From positions 2,356,001-2,420,000 of the forward strand of contig JAGPXD010000005.1 in assembly GCA_020746995.1 (NCBI GenBank): DNA of 64,000 nucleotides, given 5' to 3'. Shown in pieces: positions 49,375 through 61,834 of this stretch. This DNA comes from Plectosphaerella cucumerina (Eukaryota > Ascomycota > Sordariomycetes > Glomerellales > Plectosphaerellaceae). The notes beneath the pieces were generated by a model. That model ran no database searches. It saw nothing but the letters and a program-made list of their open reading frames with translations, and was not told where the DNA came from. Within the stretch, counting starts at the first letter, position 1. Every line of letters begins with the position of its first letter. The position numbers and the translations under genes are program-made.

Positions 49375-49593
49375 GGCCTATATTATAAAGAAGGGAGGGG
49401 TATTATTACTAGTTAGTAAGACCGATTAGCGGGATATAGTATAACAGAGTAGTATATAACTATATTCTAGCTAGCTACTCTTAGTAGGAATACTTAGCTT
49501 TCTATTATAGATTAGAGCCTAGTAGTAGGTTTAGTTATATACCGGACTTAGCTATAATTATATAGTCTATAGGAGCCTACTTTTTCTACCTAT

Positions 49594-49730
49594 AAAGCCT
49601 TTCCTATAACCTTATAGTAAACTTATACCTTTTTATCCTTTTTTCCGATACTAAAGATAGATAATTTTATAGCCTCCTTTTTAGGTTAATTTAATAGGGC
49701 TAACTACTAATATATCTTTAGATAAATAAT
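49594..49730. repeat. LTR-like direct repeat, copy A
   Basis: This segment resembles 49874-50001 in the same orientation. Both carry an AAAG-rich start, a TAGTAAAC stretch, CTTTT(T)CCGxTA, an AAAGATAG(A/G)TAATT stretch, TATAGCCTCC and finally ACTAATATATCTT. Differences are mostly C/T or G/A, as RIP would leave. The pair may be two ends of LTRs from an element at 50300 onward. Confidence 0.45.
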
Positions 49731-49811
49731 ACTATTAATAGTATTAAAATAAACCCTAGTATTAATATAGAAATTATTAGGGTAACTATTATAAGCTATA
49801 GCCTAGTGTAA

Positions 49812-49842
49812 GGTCACGGCTAATCCCCGGACAGCCGTGACC
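49812..49842. repeat. Ten-base perfect inverted repeat
   Basis: GGTCACGGCT (49812-49821) and AGCCGTGACC (49833-49842) are perfect inverses with an 11-base loop, flanked by weaker inverted matches (TAGCCTA ... TAGGCTA). It keeps CA and TG, unlike the surrounding RIP-altered sequence. It lies between the two LTR-like copies and may be the end of a small insertion. Confidence 0.55.
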
Positions 49843-49873
49843 GGCCACGTGACTATAGGCTAACAGCCGCCTT

Positions 49874-50001
49874 AAGGCTTTATAGCTACCTCGTAGTAAA
49901 CTCTTCCTACCCCCTTTTCGGTATTAAAGATAGGTAATTCTATAGCCTCCTTTTCCGGACCTCTAAACGGGACTAACTATTAATATATCTTCGATTAATA
50001 A
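49874..50001. repeat. LTR-like direct repeat, copy B
   Basis: Partner of 49594-49730, in the same orientation and slightly less AT-rich. It directly precedes the first retroelement-like coding relic. Confidence 0.45.
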
Positions 50002-50299
50002 CTAATAAACCCGGGTAGCCTAGATATATACCGGGTTAATAGTAAATTCGAAATAAGTAAGACCTTTAATTACTATATCTAGGAGATAGTAAGTACCGCT
50101 ATCCGGCCTCTCTAAGAGTACCTTACCTAACTTTAGAGTTTTATCTAATAACTAGCCGAAAACTCTATACCCCGAATATATAAAAACCCCGTAGTAGCCT
50201 TATAGGTTATTCTATTACCCGAAGAGGTAACTCCTCTACTAGTCCCGATAAGATACTCTAAACCCCTCCTAAACCCTCCGAAGTTCTCTAGTAAATACG

Positions 50300-53200
50300 T
50301 CGATTATATAGTATAGTCTTAGTAAATACGGGATAAAATCACCCTTAATAAATACCTTATCGGTAGCTACCGGGAAGTATAGTATCTTATTAACTCTTAC
50401 CTTAATACCCAGCCCTAATAAACTATAACTACCTTTTATATATCGGGGGGGCCGGGAGGTCTTTTTAACCCTACTATATTCTTAAAGTACCTTAATCGAA
50501 ACTATAAAGACGTAAATAAATAATATTATACTATAACTAAGTTAAGGAAACTACGATAATATAATAATACTATATTCTCCTACTTATATAATAACTTAGT
50601 AGTAGTAATACTACCTACCGATAGCTACCCTTAGTAGATACTCCGGGTATAAAAGGTAATAAGCTAAGTTAAGGCTCCCGGGAAAACTAATAAAGAGAAG
50701 TTTATAGTAACCCCCTATCGGGATTATAGGGATAATAACAGGGATATAAAGATAAACGGTGTTAACTAGCTTAAAAAAAACTCCCGTAGGGGCTCCTAAG
50801 ACTATACTAAAACTTATACCTATTATAACTATAATAAAAAGGGATATATCTCTCCCTAGTACCTAGAGCCGGACTACTAAAGTATTAATAGGGTAGGGGT
50901 ATTAAGAACTTAAAGTAATATTATTATATTAGTTATAGAGGATAATAGTAAGGACTCGGGAAATAAGTAACCTTAATATAGAAATAGGTATTAGAGAAGA
51001 TAGGGAGACTAAAGTATAAATATAAAGTAAAGAAGTATTATATAAGTAACCCTCCGGTAGTTATTTAAGTTAGGGTTAATAATATATAAGTTTATATATT
51101 AGTAGATATAGGTTATAATATATACTTAGCTATTAACCTAGAACTAGTTATATAACTCTCCCTTCTATATATATAGATAAATTACTACGGCGACTTAGTA
51201 GTTTCTCCGAGGAGTTAGGCCCTATCTACCTAGTAGGTATTATAACTAATAAACTAGACCTCTATAGCTACCTAGAGTATTTATTTACCTACGTAATTAC
51301 TAGCCTAGACTAGAGACTAATCCTAGGGCGGTTATAGATAGAGATTAATAACGTTACTTACTACGTAAGGGAGAAACGAGTTTCTTACGGTATTATAAAA
51401 CTCGACCTTTATCTTTATAAGGAGATAGAGCCCCTACGGGTAGCTATAATATAGTCGGTATAACTTCTCTCGGCTTAGGCGTTCCGGAAAACTTACTACT
51501 AGTTAGAATATTACTAGTACTATAAAGAAGTTATACTAGTAGAGAGTCGTAAGGCGGCTATCTTTATAGTAACTTTATAGGATATTAAGAAGGCTTTGTA
51601 ACTAAAAGTACCGGTAAACCCTAGCCTTTTTATCCTAAAGGAAATCCTTAAGGAGTTTAGGGAACTATTCTCTATAGATATATCTTTATAACTACCTCCT
51701 TATTAACCTAGGATTTACTATATAGTAAGGTTAAAGTTAAGTCCTAATAGGAATAGCCCGTCCCTACTATAGGGCCCCTACTATAATATAATAAAAGAGG
51801 AACTCCTTATCCTTCGGAAAATAATCCGAGAACTCCTTAATAAGGGGTTTATTTAAGTTAGTAACTCCGCTACTATAACGCTAGTACTCTTTATAAGGAA
51901 GCTTTAGGGTAGCCTTTAGTTTTATTATAACTATTAAGCCCTAAATATAATCTTATAGCTAGATTACTACCCCCTCCCCTTAATCTCGGAAATAAAACGT
52001 AACCTAGGAAAGGCCTAGTAGTATACTAAACTCGACGTAGTTACTACTCTCTTTAAAATAGGCCTGTCTAGAGAGGCAGTATAGATAGCTAGAGAGGTAG
52101 TAAAAAGTGGATCCGTTAGTGGCCTAAGTGCCACCCGTTGCCTAAAACCTAAGGTGTAAGTACTGTAACCCGCGCCTTGCCCTAAAACGGAAATTATAAC
52201 CTGGCCTGAGTGTATACTAAGCCTAATTAGGATTCTGCCGCCCGTACCCGCCTACTATATCTTAGTTTCGCTAATATTAACCCGAATAGCTTTAATTAAC
52301 AACCTTATAACCGGCAGATTTCGCCCCTCGCGATAGCTTTAATTAACAACCTTACTACCGGTAGTTTAATTAAGCCCTTACGCCCGGGCGTGCCGATCGG
52401 TAACCTCGCGATAGCTTTAAGTAGCGCTAACCGGACCTACAGGCCCTGTACGATAAGGGCTTTAGAAGGTCGAGTTACGGAGTCTTTAGTAGATATAAAA
52501 ATAGCTGTTTTTAGCTAGGACCTAATATAAGCTAAGGATAGGTTCGGATAGAAAAGCCGCTTAATCGGGTTAGCGCAGTCCGCCCTATTCTTTACTGCCT
52601 CTCTAGCTATCTATACTGCCTCTCTAGACAGGCCCTTTAAAATCCGGATAGCCTTAGGTAAAGAATATAAGACTATATTCTGTATATAGCTAGGTAGCTT
52701 TAAATAACTAGTATACCCGTTTAGGCTTAGCGGTATACCCGTAATATTCTAGTAATATATTAATTAAGTACTCTAGGAGTTCCTTAATAACTTTACTACT
52801 ATATATATAGATAATATCCTAATCTACTTAAGTAGGTCCTATACTAACTATAAAGTAAAGGTATAGTAAGTTCTAGAGAAACTCCTAGAGGCGGGCTTTT
52901 ATCTTAACTCTATAAAATATAAATTTAACGTAAAGAGAGTAAAGTACCTAGGTTTTATCTTTATAGTAGGGGAGGGTATATCCTATAACTCTAATAAGTT
53001 ATAAGTTATTTAGGAGTAGGAGGCTCTAACCTCTATAAAAGGGGTATTAAGTTAGCTTAGTTTTACTAATTACTATTATAACTATATACCCGACTTTACT
53101 AAGGCTTTAAGGCTATTAGTTAGGTTTATAAAGAAAGGAGTACCCTATATCTAGGGTCCTAGTAGAAACGTAACGTTTAAGTAGATAAAATATAACTTCC

Positions 53201-54780
53201 TCGACCCGCCTATCCTCTAGCTATTTAACCCTAGCTATAAGATAGTCGCTAAGACTAACTACTCCGGCTATACTCTAGGATATACCCTTATTTAGATAGA
53301 CTTATAAGGAAATAAGTTTATTATTATATACTTTTTATATTATTTAAACTTAACGGAGTTTAACTACCTAATCTATAATAAAGAGATACTTACGGTATAT
53401 ACCTACTTAATAGTATAGAGATTAGAGTTACTTAGTTATAACTATTTTATAGTACTTACAGACTATAAGAACCTTAAGTACTTTAAGATAAAGAGACTCC
53501 TTAATAAATACTAAAGCCGCTAGGCTATAAATCTCGCCTAGTTAAATTATACCCTAAAATACCGAAAAAGTAGCTTTAACCTTATAGTATATATACTTTC
53601 CTATTATAAATAGGACTTACCGAAGGGAGCCGATAATAAAAGGAACCGGGGCCGGATTATTTAACTTATTCTAGATAAGTTAATCCCGGTTAATACTACT
53701 ACTAAGGTATATAAATACCGCGAAGTTATAAGTCTCTTAATTTAAATAGCCTAACTCCTTTTAAGGAGCCTCCGGGAGCCGGATAGGGAGGGTAGCCGGG
53801 CTAGATATAGTAAGGGAGCGGATATATTATTATACCCTCTCCTTGCTCCCGCCCTATTATTCCCGGTAGACCCGAGCCTCTAAAAAGCTTAGGACGTAGA
53901 GGTTAAGGAAGATAATACCTACTAGACCGTAATAGTAGCGGTATTAAGGAGAGACTATATCCTACCCGCTAACTTCGCCTCTAATTATAAATCGCTAATT
54001 ATAGGTTAGTATAGGGAGGCTACCTCCTATACCGTAACTACTACTAGGTCCCTACCGCTTTAATAGTAAGTACCCTATAAGGCTACTTTATCGAAGCTAC
54101 GTATAACTTATTAGTTAGCGGCTATCTAGGCTATAATAAAACCCTAGCTATATTAATAAGGAGGTCTTACTAGCCTGGGATATACAAGGACGTACGCTAT
54201 TTCTATAAGAATTATAATATCTATAGTTATAAGAATATCTAGTATACTATAAAGTAGGGTCTCTTTAAACCCCTACCGGTACCGGAGTAAATTCGGAGCG
54301 ACCTCTTTATAAACTTTATAGTAGACCTTCTAAAGGGGCTAACTATAGGTACCTACTACCTCTAGGTTATTATTACGACCCAGGTATAATCTTCTAAAGA
54401 CTATAGGCTGGAACGGAGGTGGTCTATACTAGTAGGACGTGCTAGGCGACTATTAAGTAATAGGTTTAGTAGGCGGGTAACTAAGGGTATTATAAAGTAT
54501 TATACTTCTCTACTAGAGATAAAAGGGTCTTTCTAATAAAGACTTAAATTAATTACTATCGTAAGAGTTATCTATACTAACCTATTACTTAAACTATCTT
54601 AAATACCGAGTAGCTTAGCCTGGATTACCGACTATAGTAATCTATCCCTCTAGTAAGGTTAGTTAGTTAGATTATAGCTTACTATACTTATACTCTATAA
54701 GCTAAAGGCTTACTTTCTATAGTACTCTAAATAATCGGGTAGTCTTAAGCTTTTAATTAGGGGGGTTACTATAGGTACTA
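50300..54780 (+). pseudogene. Decayed Ty3/Gypsy-type retroelement 1 (gag-pol relic)
   Basis: Conceptual translation across stops shows, in order, a zinc-knuckle relic near 50812-50872 with its cysteines changed to tyrosine (as TGC/TGT to TAC/TAT mutation gives), a protease-like stretch near 51080, reverse transcriptase from about 51780 (interrupted at 52060) to about 53000, RNase H about 53210-53560, and an integrase zinc-finger-like and core region about 54120-54400. The order protease-RT-RNaseH-integrase is that of Ty3/Gypsy (Metaviridae-type) elements. The element is thoroughly RIP-mutated and cannot be active. The left end may be the LTR-like copies before 50001. A right LTR is not identified. 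Confidence 0.75.
52060..52634. mobile_element. 574-bp MITE-like non-autonomous DNA transposon inside retroelement 1
   Basis: The ends are inverted repeats of 44 bp (52061-52104 and 52591-52634), beginning GGCCTGTCTAGAGAGGCAGT and differing at one base. Each TIR itself contains a direct repeat of TAGAGAGGCAGTA. The insertion is bordered by the direct repeat CTTTAAAAT (52051-52059 and 52635-52643), a 9-bp target duplication, and splits the reverse transcriptase frame. No transposase is present. Internally, AATAGC/GATAGC followed by TTTAATTAAC is repeated at about 52286 and 52333. The element keeps many CA and TG, so it postdates most RIP. Long TIRs with a 9-bp duplication fit Mutator-like (MULE) MITEs; that family call is inference. 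Confidence 0.85.
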
Positions 54781-57117
54781 CTAATATAAATAACTACTAA
54801 CTACTACCTCTATTTTAATTCTTCCGCTACCGTTTCGCCTCCTCGTAATTCTCCTACTTTACTATACCGCTACTAAACCGCTATATTTTACTCCTCGTTA
54901 TTAATCTCGCCGTTACTTATAGCTAAAGCTAGCGCCTAAATCTATAGCTAGAAAATACCCTTACGATACGTCTCGAGAAAAGTCCGTTTTATAGTATTCT
55001 CGCCCTCTAGTAGAGCCTATAGGTAGGCTATCTCTAGATAGATAGACTTAGGGTCTATATTAATATAAGGATTAGCGAGAACATATTACTAACCGAAAAG
55101 TAGGAGATAAAGTACTATTTTAGTACTTATTTACTCGTTAATATATCTCTTATTACCTCGGATAGATATAAGTACTTCCTTAGGTAGGGCTTTAATACCT
55201 TTATATTAGGTAGGCTCGGCCTTAAGGGTAAAGGTAAGGGTAGCCCCCTCTCTAGGTATATAGCTAGTTACTATAGGTAAAGTATAGGTAAATTTACGGT
55301 TTATATTTATAAGGTAGTAAAGGCGAGGCTCTTAGGTACTATAAGAGAGTCTTAGCGAGGGAAGGCTATAGGTAAGGAAGGCCTTTTAAATACCCGGTAG
55401 TAACGACTTTATTTAGAGTTTAGTTTAAATAAAGATAGTTTATAATAGTATAGCCTGCCTAGAGATCCGTCTCTAAAAAACTATAATCGGGAAACTTAAC
55501 TATAATAGTACTCTAAACTCCTAGTATAATTTACTAGTATAGTAGGCCTATAAGTTATCTAATTTATAGCTTACTATACTCTAAACTATATATATAATTA
55601 GCTAGGTATAGTAAGTCGGGTCTATTTATCTATAGCCCGATAAGACTAACCCTTATTATCTTACCTACTCCCTAAGCTAGGTATTATAAGATTCCCCTTT
55701 TTTAGGTCGATATCCTAATAACTATAAGTAGTAAGTAGACCTATCGCGCGGGTTTTTAATAGACTTCCTTCCTTAGTTAACTAATATAATATCTAGTTAA
55801 TTACCTAATCCCCTTTTATCTCGAAAAACCCTTAAACGTTAGTATTTAGTTTACTAAATTAAATAAAGTATAAGGATATTAGTTAAGAGCCTAAATCGGG
55901 TCTAGAGGTAGTATTTCGTAGGGTAGGTCTATGTTAGCTATAAGACTTTAACTTAACCCGTTAAAGCCTTATAGCTATACACGCCCTTACCTATAGCTTA
56001 GGTGCCCTACGCTAAGTAATTACCGTCCCTACTATACGTAGTTACCGACGGCTTACTAAGCTACCCACGGCTTAGCCCCTTTATAACTAACCCTCTCTCT
56101 AGGATTATTAGTCTTTTAATAATAGATTATACTATCTTTACTAATAGGTTACGGACTTTTATCTTATAATAGCCTTATTTTTACTATTTTTAGTAGCTTT
56201 TTTCTTACTTTTATTTCCCGTGTAGTTACCCCCCCTTTAGGTAGCGGTAGCCCCTACCGCCTTCGTAAATAACCTTAATTACCTATTTAAGTAAACTCTT
56301 TAAGTAATCCGATTTTGTCTAATTATTTTTATAATTTACTTAGTAACTACCCGCCGAGTTATTATCTAGTAAATATCTCTACGCTAGTAGTATAAATAAT
56401 ACTCCCTAGCCTCTCTATTAACCTAGGTTTCTTTTTCTTCCTTACTACTTATAACTCTCCCTCTTTTTTTACCCCTTTTACTTTCTTATAATATTTACGG
56501 ACTTTTCGCGAAGATATTAGTTATTACCCCTATTACCTATCTCTTCGAGAAATACTAATACTAAACTATTAATAGCTAGATAGGTACTCCCGGTAAGTAT
56601 ATTAAGTAGGATAGCCGCCTTTATATCTACTACCTTATATAGACTTATAATAATCTTAAAGTAATCTATATTACCTCGGTAAACCCTAGTTATTATACTA
56701 CCTATACTAAGGCTAACTTTAAATATATTATTATATATTTACTATCCCCTTACTAATAGGCCTTACTAACTCTTATAAATCCCTAACTATATTATTTCCG
56801 GTACCTAGGAGTACTAGAACTAGGTTAAGACTATTACCTTTCGTAAGGTTTCTACTTATTAGTAGGTTACCGGTATTACTTACTTCCGTTCCTATAAGTA
56901 TTATTATATTATTAACTATATCGTTATTATAAACGGATACTAGTATCGCCTCTTTAAGTAGATTACTAATCCCGTCTAAATCGCCGGCCTTAAGGGCGAT
57001 ATACTTACTATCCGTATAGTATAGTTTAACCTTAAGGAGTAGGCTACTACCCGTAAGTATTAGAGATATATATTATAAGATAAATATAATATAACTATAA
57101 GATAACTATACTTATAT
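54780..57117. other. RIP-degraded sequence of unidentified origin
   Basis: About 2.3 kb follow retroelement 1 with no protein similarity that I can read in either direction and no clear repeat. The stretch 55900-56090 is less AT-rich. It may be further transposon remains. Confidence 0.4.
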
Positions 57118-57189
57118 CTCTATATAACTATAACTATAACTAAAACCTATACTCTCTATATAACTATAACTATAACTAAAACCTATACT
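57118..57189. repeat. 36-bp unit, two perfect tandem copies
   Basis: A 36-bp unit beginning CTCTATATAACTATAACTAT occupies 57118-57153 and again 57154-57189, followed by CTCTATA of a third copy. Confidence 0.85.
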
Positions 57190-57283
57190 CTCTATAAGTC
57201 CTCTCCCTTACTATAGAACTAGGATAACTATTTAGGGAGACTACTACTAATATAGGAACGGATTCCCCGAATATCTCGAAGGT

Positions 57284-57481
57284 CTACTACCGACGTAAGA
57301 CCTACTACTATAGTAAGACCTACTACTATAGTAAGACCTACTACTATAGTAAGACCTACTACTATAGTAAGACCTACTACTATAGTAAGACCTACTACTA
57401 TAGTAAGACCTACTACTATAGTAAGACCTACTACTATAGTAAGACCTACTACTATAGTAAGACCTACTACTATAGTAAAAT
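57284..57481. repeat. 18-bp minisatellite, about 11 copies
   Basis: The unit CTACTACTATAGTAAGAC repeats from 57302, with nine perfect copies and a tenth ending AAAAT at 57481. A diverged first copy (CTACTACCGACGTAAGAC) lies at 57284-57301. Each unit contains the palindrome CTATAG. The array ends 12 bp before the LTR at 57494. Confidence 0.9.
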
Positions 57482-57493
57482 AGACTAGTATAG

Positions 57494-57795
57494 TGTAACG
57501 CCTAGCTAGTTACCTATAGGAAAGGAGGCCTAACACGGTGTAACTCGGCTAGAAGGGCGACCCTACGGGTAGGCCTAGGCTAGTAGATATTACGTTAGAT
57601 AAGTAGGTTACGTGATATAGATTATAGTCGCTAGTAATCTATAGATTATACTAAGATATACTCTATTGTTAGATTACTACTATAAGTAATCCTAGGGAAG
57701 GATTATAACTATTTATAATCCAGGGGAATTAAGTAAGGTATACTCGCCTATATAAAGCGATACCTTATCGGTATATAGTTATAGTTAGATTTACA
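57494..57795 (+). repeat. Probable 5' LTR of retroelement 2
   Basis: This 302-bp segment starts TGTAACG and ends TTACA, giving the 5-bp inverted termini TGTAA/TTACA typical of LTRs. It contains a TATA-like TATAAAG at 57751-57757 and several stem-forming repeats, and precedes gag-like sequence by about 400 bp. It retains some CA and TG. Its partner 3' LTR would lie outside the window. Confidence 0.6.
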
Positions 57796-60700
57796 ATAGT
57801 AATTAATTTAAGTCTTTATTAGAAACCTCCTTAGCCTATAGTAAAGAAGTAGAATACTTTACGATATTACGATAAGTAGAATAATAACCGTTACGATATA
57901 TTACTCTTTAGTTACTTAGTATATACTACTAATATATACTACCGCCTCTCTAGACTATATATCTTTAGAAGATTATACCTAGGTTATAATACTTTAATTA
58001 CTTTTATTTAGTATATTCTCTATAACTACTAAGTAATAGCTATATAGCTATTATAACTCCCGTTATATATAAATCTAATTCCGTTATTAAGGCTCCGGCT
58101 ACTAGTATAGACTAGGTCCTTACTATAATTACCTAACTCTAGTAGGAGAATAGTAAGACAAAGGAGTAACTTACTAACAGGGCTACCGGAGGCTTATACC
58201 TCTACTACCCTAAACCTCCTACCTTCGATAAAAAAAAGGAAGAACTCCCTAGCTTCTTTATATACCTAAAGGCTTTCTAGGTCTTTTATACCCGTAACCT
58301 CTAGTAGGATATTAATAAAGTCTTTAGTATTACTATATTCCTTAAGGGTAATACTCTTACCTAGTTCGAACCTATCTAGTATAACTACCTAGACTATACT
58401 TATAACCTAAAAAAGTATAAAACCCTTACTACTAAAATCTTTAGTAATTTTAAAGTATTTAAGAAGTACCTTAAGGCTACCTTTAGGGACCCTAATAAAG
58501 AATATACCGTTAAGTAGTAACTCCGGAACCTTAAGTAATAAGGATTTATTACTAATTATATTACTAAATTCCGGTAGATTACCTCCCGTTTAGGATAGGA
58601 TAATAAACCCTTAATAACTACTTTCTATAATAAACTTAAGGATAAAGTAAAGGATAAACTTTCTAAACTAAACCGACTTACTAAGTTTAGTAACTATATT
58701 ACTAAAGCTATTAAAATTAATAACCGCCTATATAAACGTAAGTAGGAGAAATATAGATATTAGTCCGGATATTTTAGTAGACCTCTATATACTAATATAA
58801 ACTATAAATATTAATACCCGTCTAACTATCGTAATAAATACCGTATAACTACCGCCTATAGGGGGACTATATATACTAGCCCTATAAAGCTTAATATTCT
58901 ATAGAAGAATAAAAAGATAAAAAGGATATTAAATACTTTAACTACTATAAGATAGGTTACTTTATATATAACTACTATTAACCTTAGTATATTAAAAGCC
59001 CCTAATAATTTAATACTATTTAGTATAATAAGAAACCCTAAACTATAGTCCGGACTCTTATAATCCTAGAGTAAAACCCGATATCTACCCGAGATAAGGT
59101 AGTCTAATAGAACTATTAGGTTAAGACTATCGACCCTAGTAAAAAAGAAAAAAGTAAGATAATATAGGAACCTAAGACCTCTAAAGATAATAAATTAATT
59201 CCTAATACCTAGCTATAAGACTAATAACTTACTATCCGGCTAGAAAGATACGGAGATTTTAAAGAAAATAAAGTTATTAACTTCTTTAGGTATAATACTT
59301 AAGATACTAGTAAAGTACCCTATATAACCTATACTTTTAGTCCTAGGGAAGATAATAATAATCGCCTACCCCCTAGTAGCCCCGACTATAATACTATATT
59401 TTAGGCTTAATATATCTATAACGAGTACCCTATATACTATATATAGAAGTTTAGTTATAACTTCTACCCTAGGCGACTTAATAACGATATAATCGAGTAT
59501 ATCTATACTAATAAGGAGTTACCCTATTAGGTACCTAATATTTACCTACCTAGGAAGAGAACTATTATCTTTATACTATTACCCGAATATCCTATACTAT
59601 ATATTAGTCGCGAGACCCTCTAGTTTAACTACCCTGTTGATATATATAGGGTATATACTTTACGGAAGATCCGTAAATAGAGGATCCTCTAGTCCTAGCT
59701 AGATACTACTAAAAACCTAGGATAAACCCTTACTAGGATCGACCTAAACTACTAGGGCGACTATAAACTCCGTTACTAAAAGGCTAAAAGGACCCTTCGG
59801 AAGAATAAGGAATAGTAAAACCTTAACTTACTTATAACCCCGGAGTTACCCGTTATCTATTAAGACTTAATTACTAACCTACTTACCTTAGGCTACTAGG
59901 CCTAAAGTACTAGTATAACTATATTAAATAAAGTTAAGAGAAAATAATCCGGGTTATTAAGTTCTTCCTTACGATAATCCTACCCCGATAACTCGGGAAA
60001 TAGATTATACCGCTCCTATAAGGGTAAAAGTAAGTACTAGGAATATCCGTTAAAACCCTATATAACACAGTATATAATAAAAGTAACTCTAACTATCTTA
60101 TACTAAGAGTTACCCTATAAGGGTATAAGTATATAATACTCCTAGATAACAGAGGATAGGGGAATTATATATCACTACGACTTTAATAGTAACTTAGATT
60201 TATAATAAACTATAAGAGATACCCTTACTAACTAAGATCCGTAGAAAGCGGCTTTATATAGTATAACTAAGGAAGTATCGATTAAGAGACTATATACCTT
60301 AAGATCCGTATCTAAGGGTATATAATACTAACTATATTTAATATTAAGGAAATCGGAGATTAGAATATTATTCTAGGTATCCCGTAGTTAAGAAAGTAGA
60401 ATCCCTAAGTAAATTAAAATCCTAGCTAGATTTAATAGAGAGATATAACTCTAGTATAGTTTTATATAAAGACTATAAGATATCTCTAATAGTTTATAAA
60501 AGAGTTTATTAAATATAACTATAATTTAAACCGAGACTTTAGCTACGATAAACTATATAAAGTACTTAAAGAATAGATAAAGTATATTCCCGTTAACTAC
60601 TAGAAATACTCTATATTATTCGAGGAGGAACTCGATACTAGACTACCTTTATATCACTACTATAACTATAAGATTATACTTAAATAAGGAGTATAACTAA

Positions 60701-60989
60701 AGTTCTATAAGATCTACTAACTTAATAAGAAGTAGTAGGTTATACTTAATAAGTATTTTAAAGAGATACTACGGAAAGGATATATCTGACTATCTAAGTT
60801 ACTAACTAGATACCCGATCCTTTTCGTCCCTAAGAAGAATAGTAAACTCCGATTATATATTAACTACCGATAACTTAACGATATTATAATTAAGAATTAT
60901 TACCCCCTACTATTTATTACTAAGTTTCGGGATTTACTAGTTAGAGTATAATAGTTTATAGTTATTAACTTTAAAGGAGTATATAATTT

Positions 60990-61834
60990 GTTAAATAAAT
61001 AGTACTACTATATAGTAGAAATATAGTAATACTCGCGGAAGAATCGAAAGTCGTAAATCGAAGGTCTGTATCGAAGAAGCGGTTATTACTTATACGTATT
61101 AATAGTAATAAGTAAAACCATTAAATAGTAGAAGATAGTAGTATAAGGGTAGTAGTAGTAATAGTAGTAGTAGTAGTAGGTAGTAGTAGTTATTATAGTA
61201 GGTGATCTGTGTGATTATGGAAGATAGAAAATAAAACTCCTTAAGGTAAGGGGGTCGACTTTCTTTTATAGAAAATTCGTCCCTATAGAAATCGGTACGT
61301 AGATACGTACCCTGAAATTACCGAGAAAACCGACCCCGAGTCGGCTTTTTAATCCCCGGTTAGATCCCTACTACGGTGAATTAATTTACCGTAGTACGTT
61401 ACGCTTCGGTATTTTAATTACCGAGGTAAACCTTAAATACCCCGAGGTAAATAGCCGATATCTCCGATATATATATATATATAACTATTATAAGTATAGT
61501 ATTATATATAGCCTGTATAAGCTTAGTTATATATAGTAGATCTAGAGATGATCGATTTACTACTTTGAAAGTTTCTAACCGTCGAGTTGTGAACTTTCGG
61601 AATTCTTAAATTTATATAATTATATATAGCGCTAAGTAATAATAGTACTAGGCTCTAAATAATTCTATATATAGATAACGTAGTATCTAATATATAGCTA
61701 TAGTTATAATATAGTAATATAAAGCCTAACGCCTGATATTAGTAATCTAAGAGATGTTAGTTAGTTACGAGATTTTAAGACTTCGATGAAATACTCCCTA
61801 TATTAATAGTATAGATATATAGTATATATATTTA
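60990..61834. mobile_element. 845-bp AT-rich insertion in the reverse transcriptase of retroelement 2
   Basis: The reverse transcriptase frame stops at 60989 and resumes at 61835. The 9-bp direct repeat ATATAATTT flanks the gap (60981-60989 and 61835-61843), and deleting one copy with the insert restores a continuous frame. The insert ends look weakly inverted (TTAAATAAATA versus TATATATTTA read inversely). It holds a TAG-rich simple repeat (about 61124-61202). No protein is recognisable in it. Class is unknown. Confidence 0.75.
61124..61202. repeat. TAG/GTA trinucleotide-rich microsatellite
   Basis: An imperfect run of GTA/TAG trinucleotides inside the 845-bp insertion, interrupted by AAG and TTA units. 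Confidence 0.8.

Noticed and set aside
57284..57481. CRISPR array
   Set aside because: The units are contiguous without spacers, and the genome is eukaryotic; it is a minisatellite.
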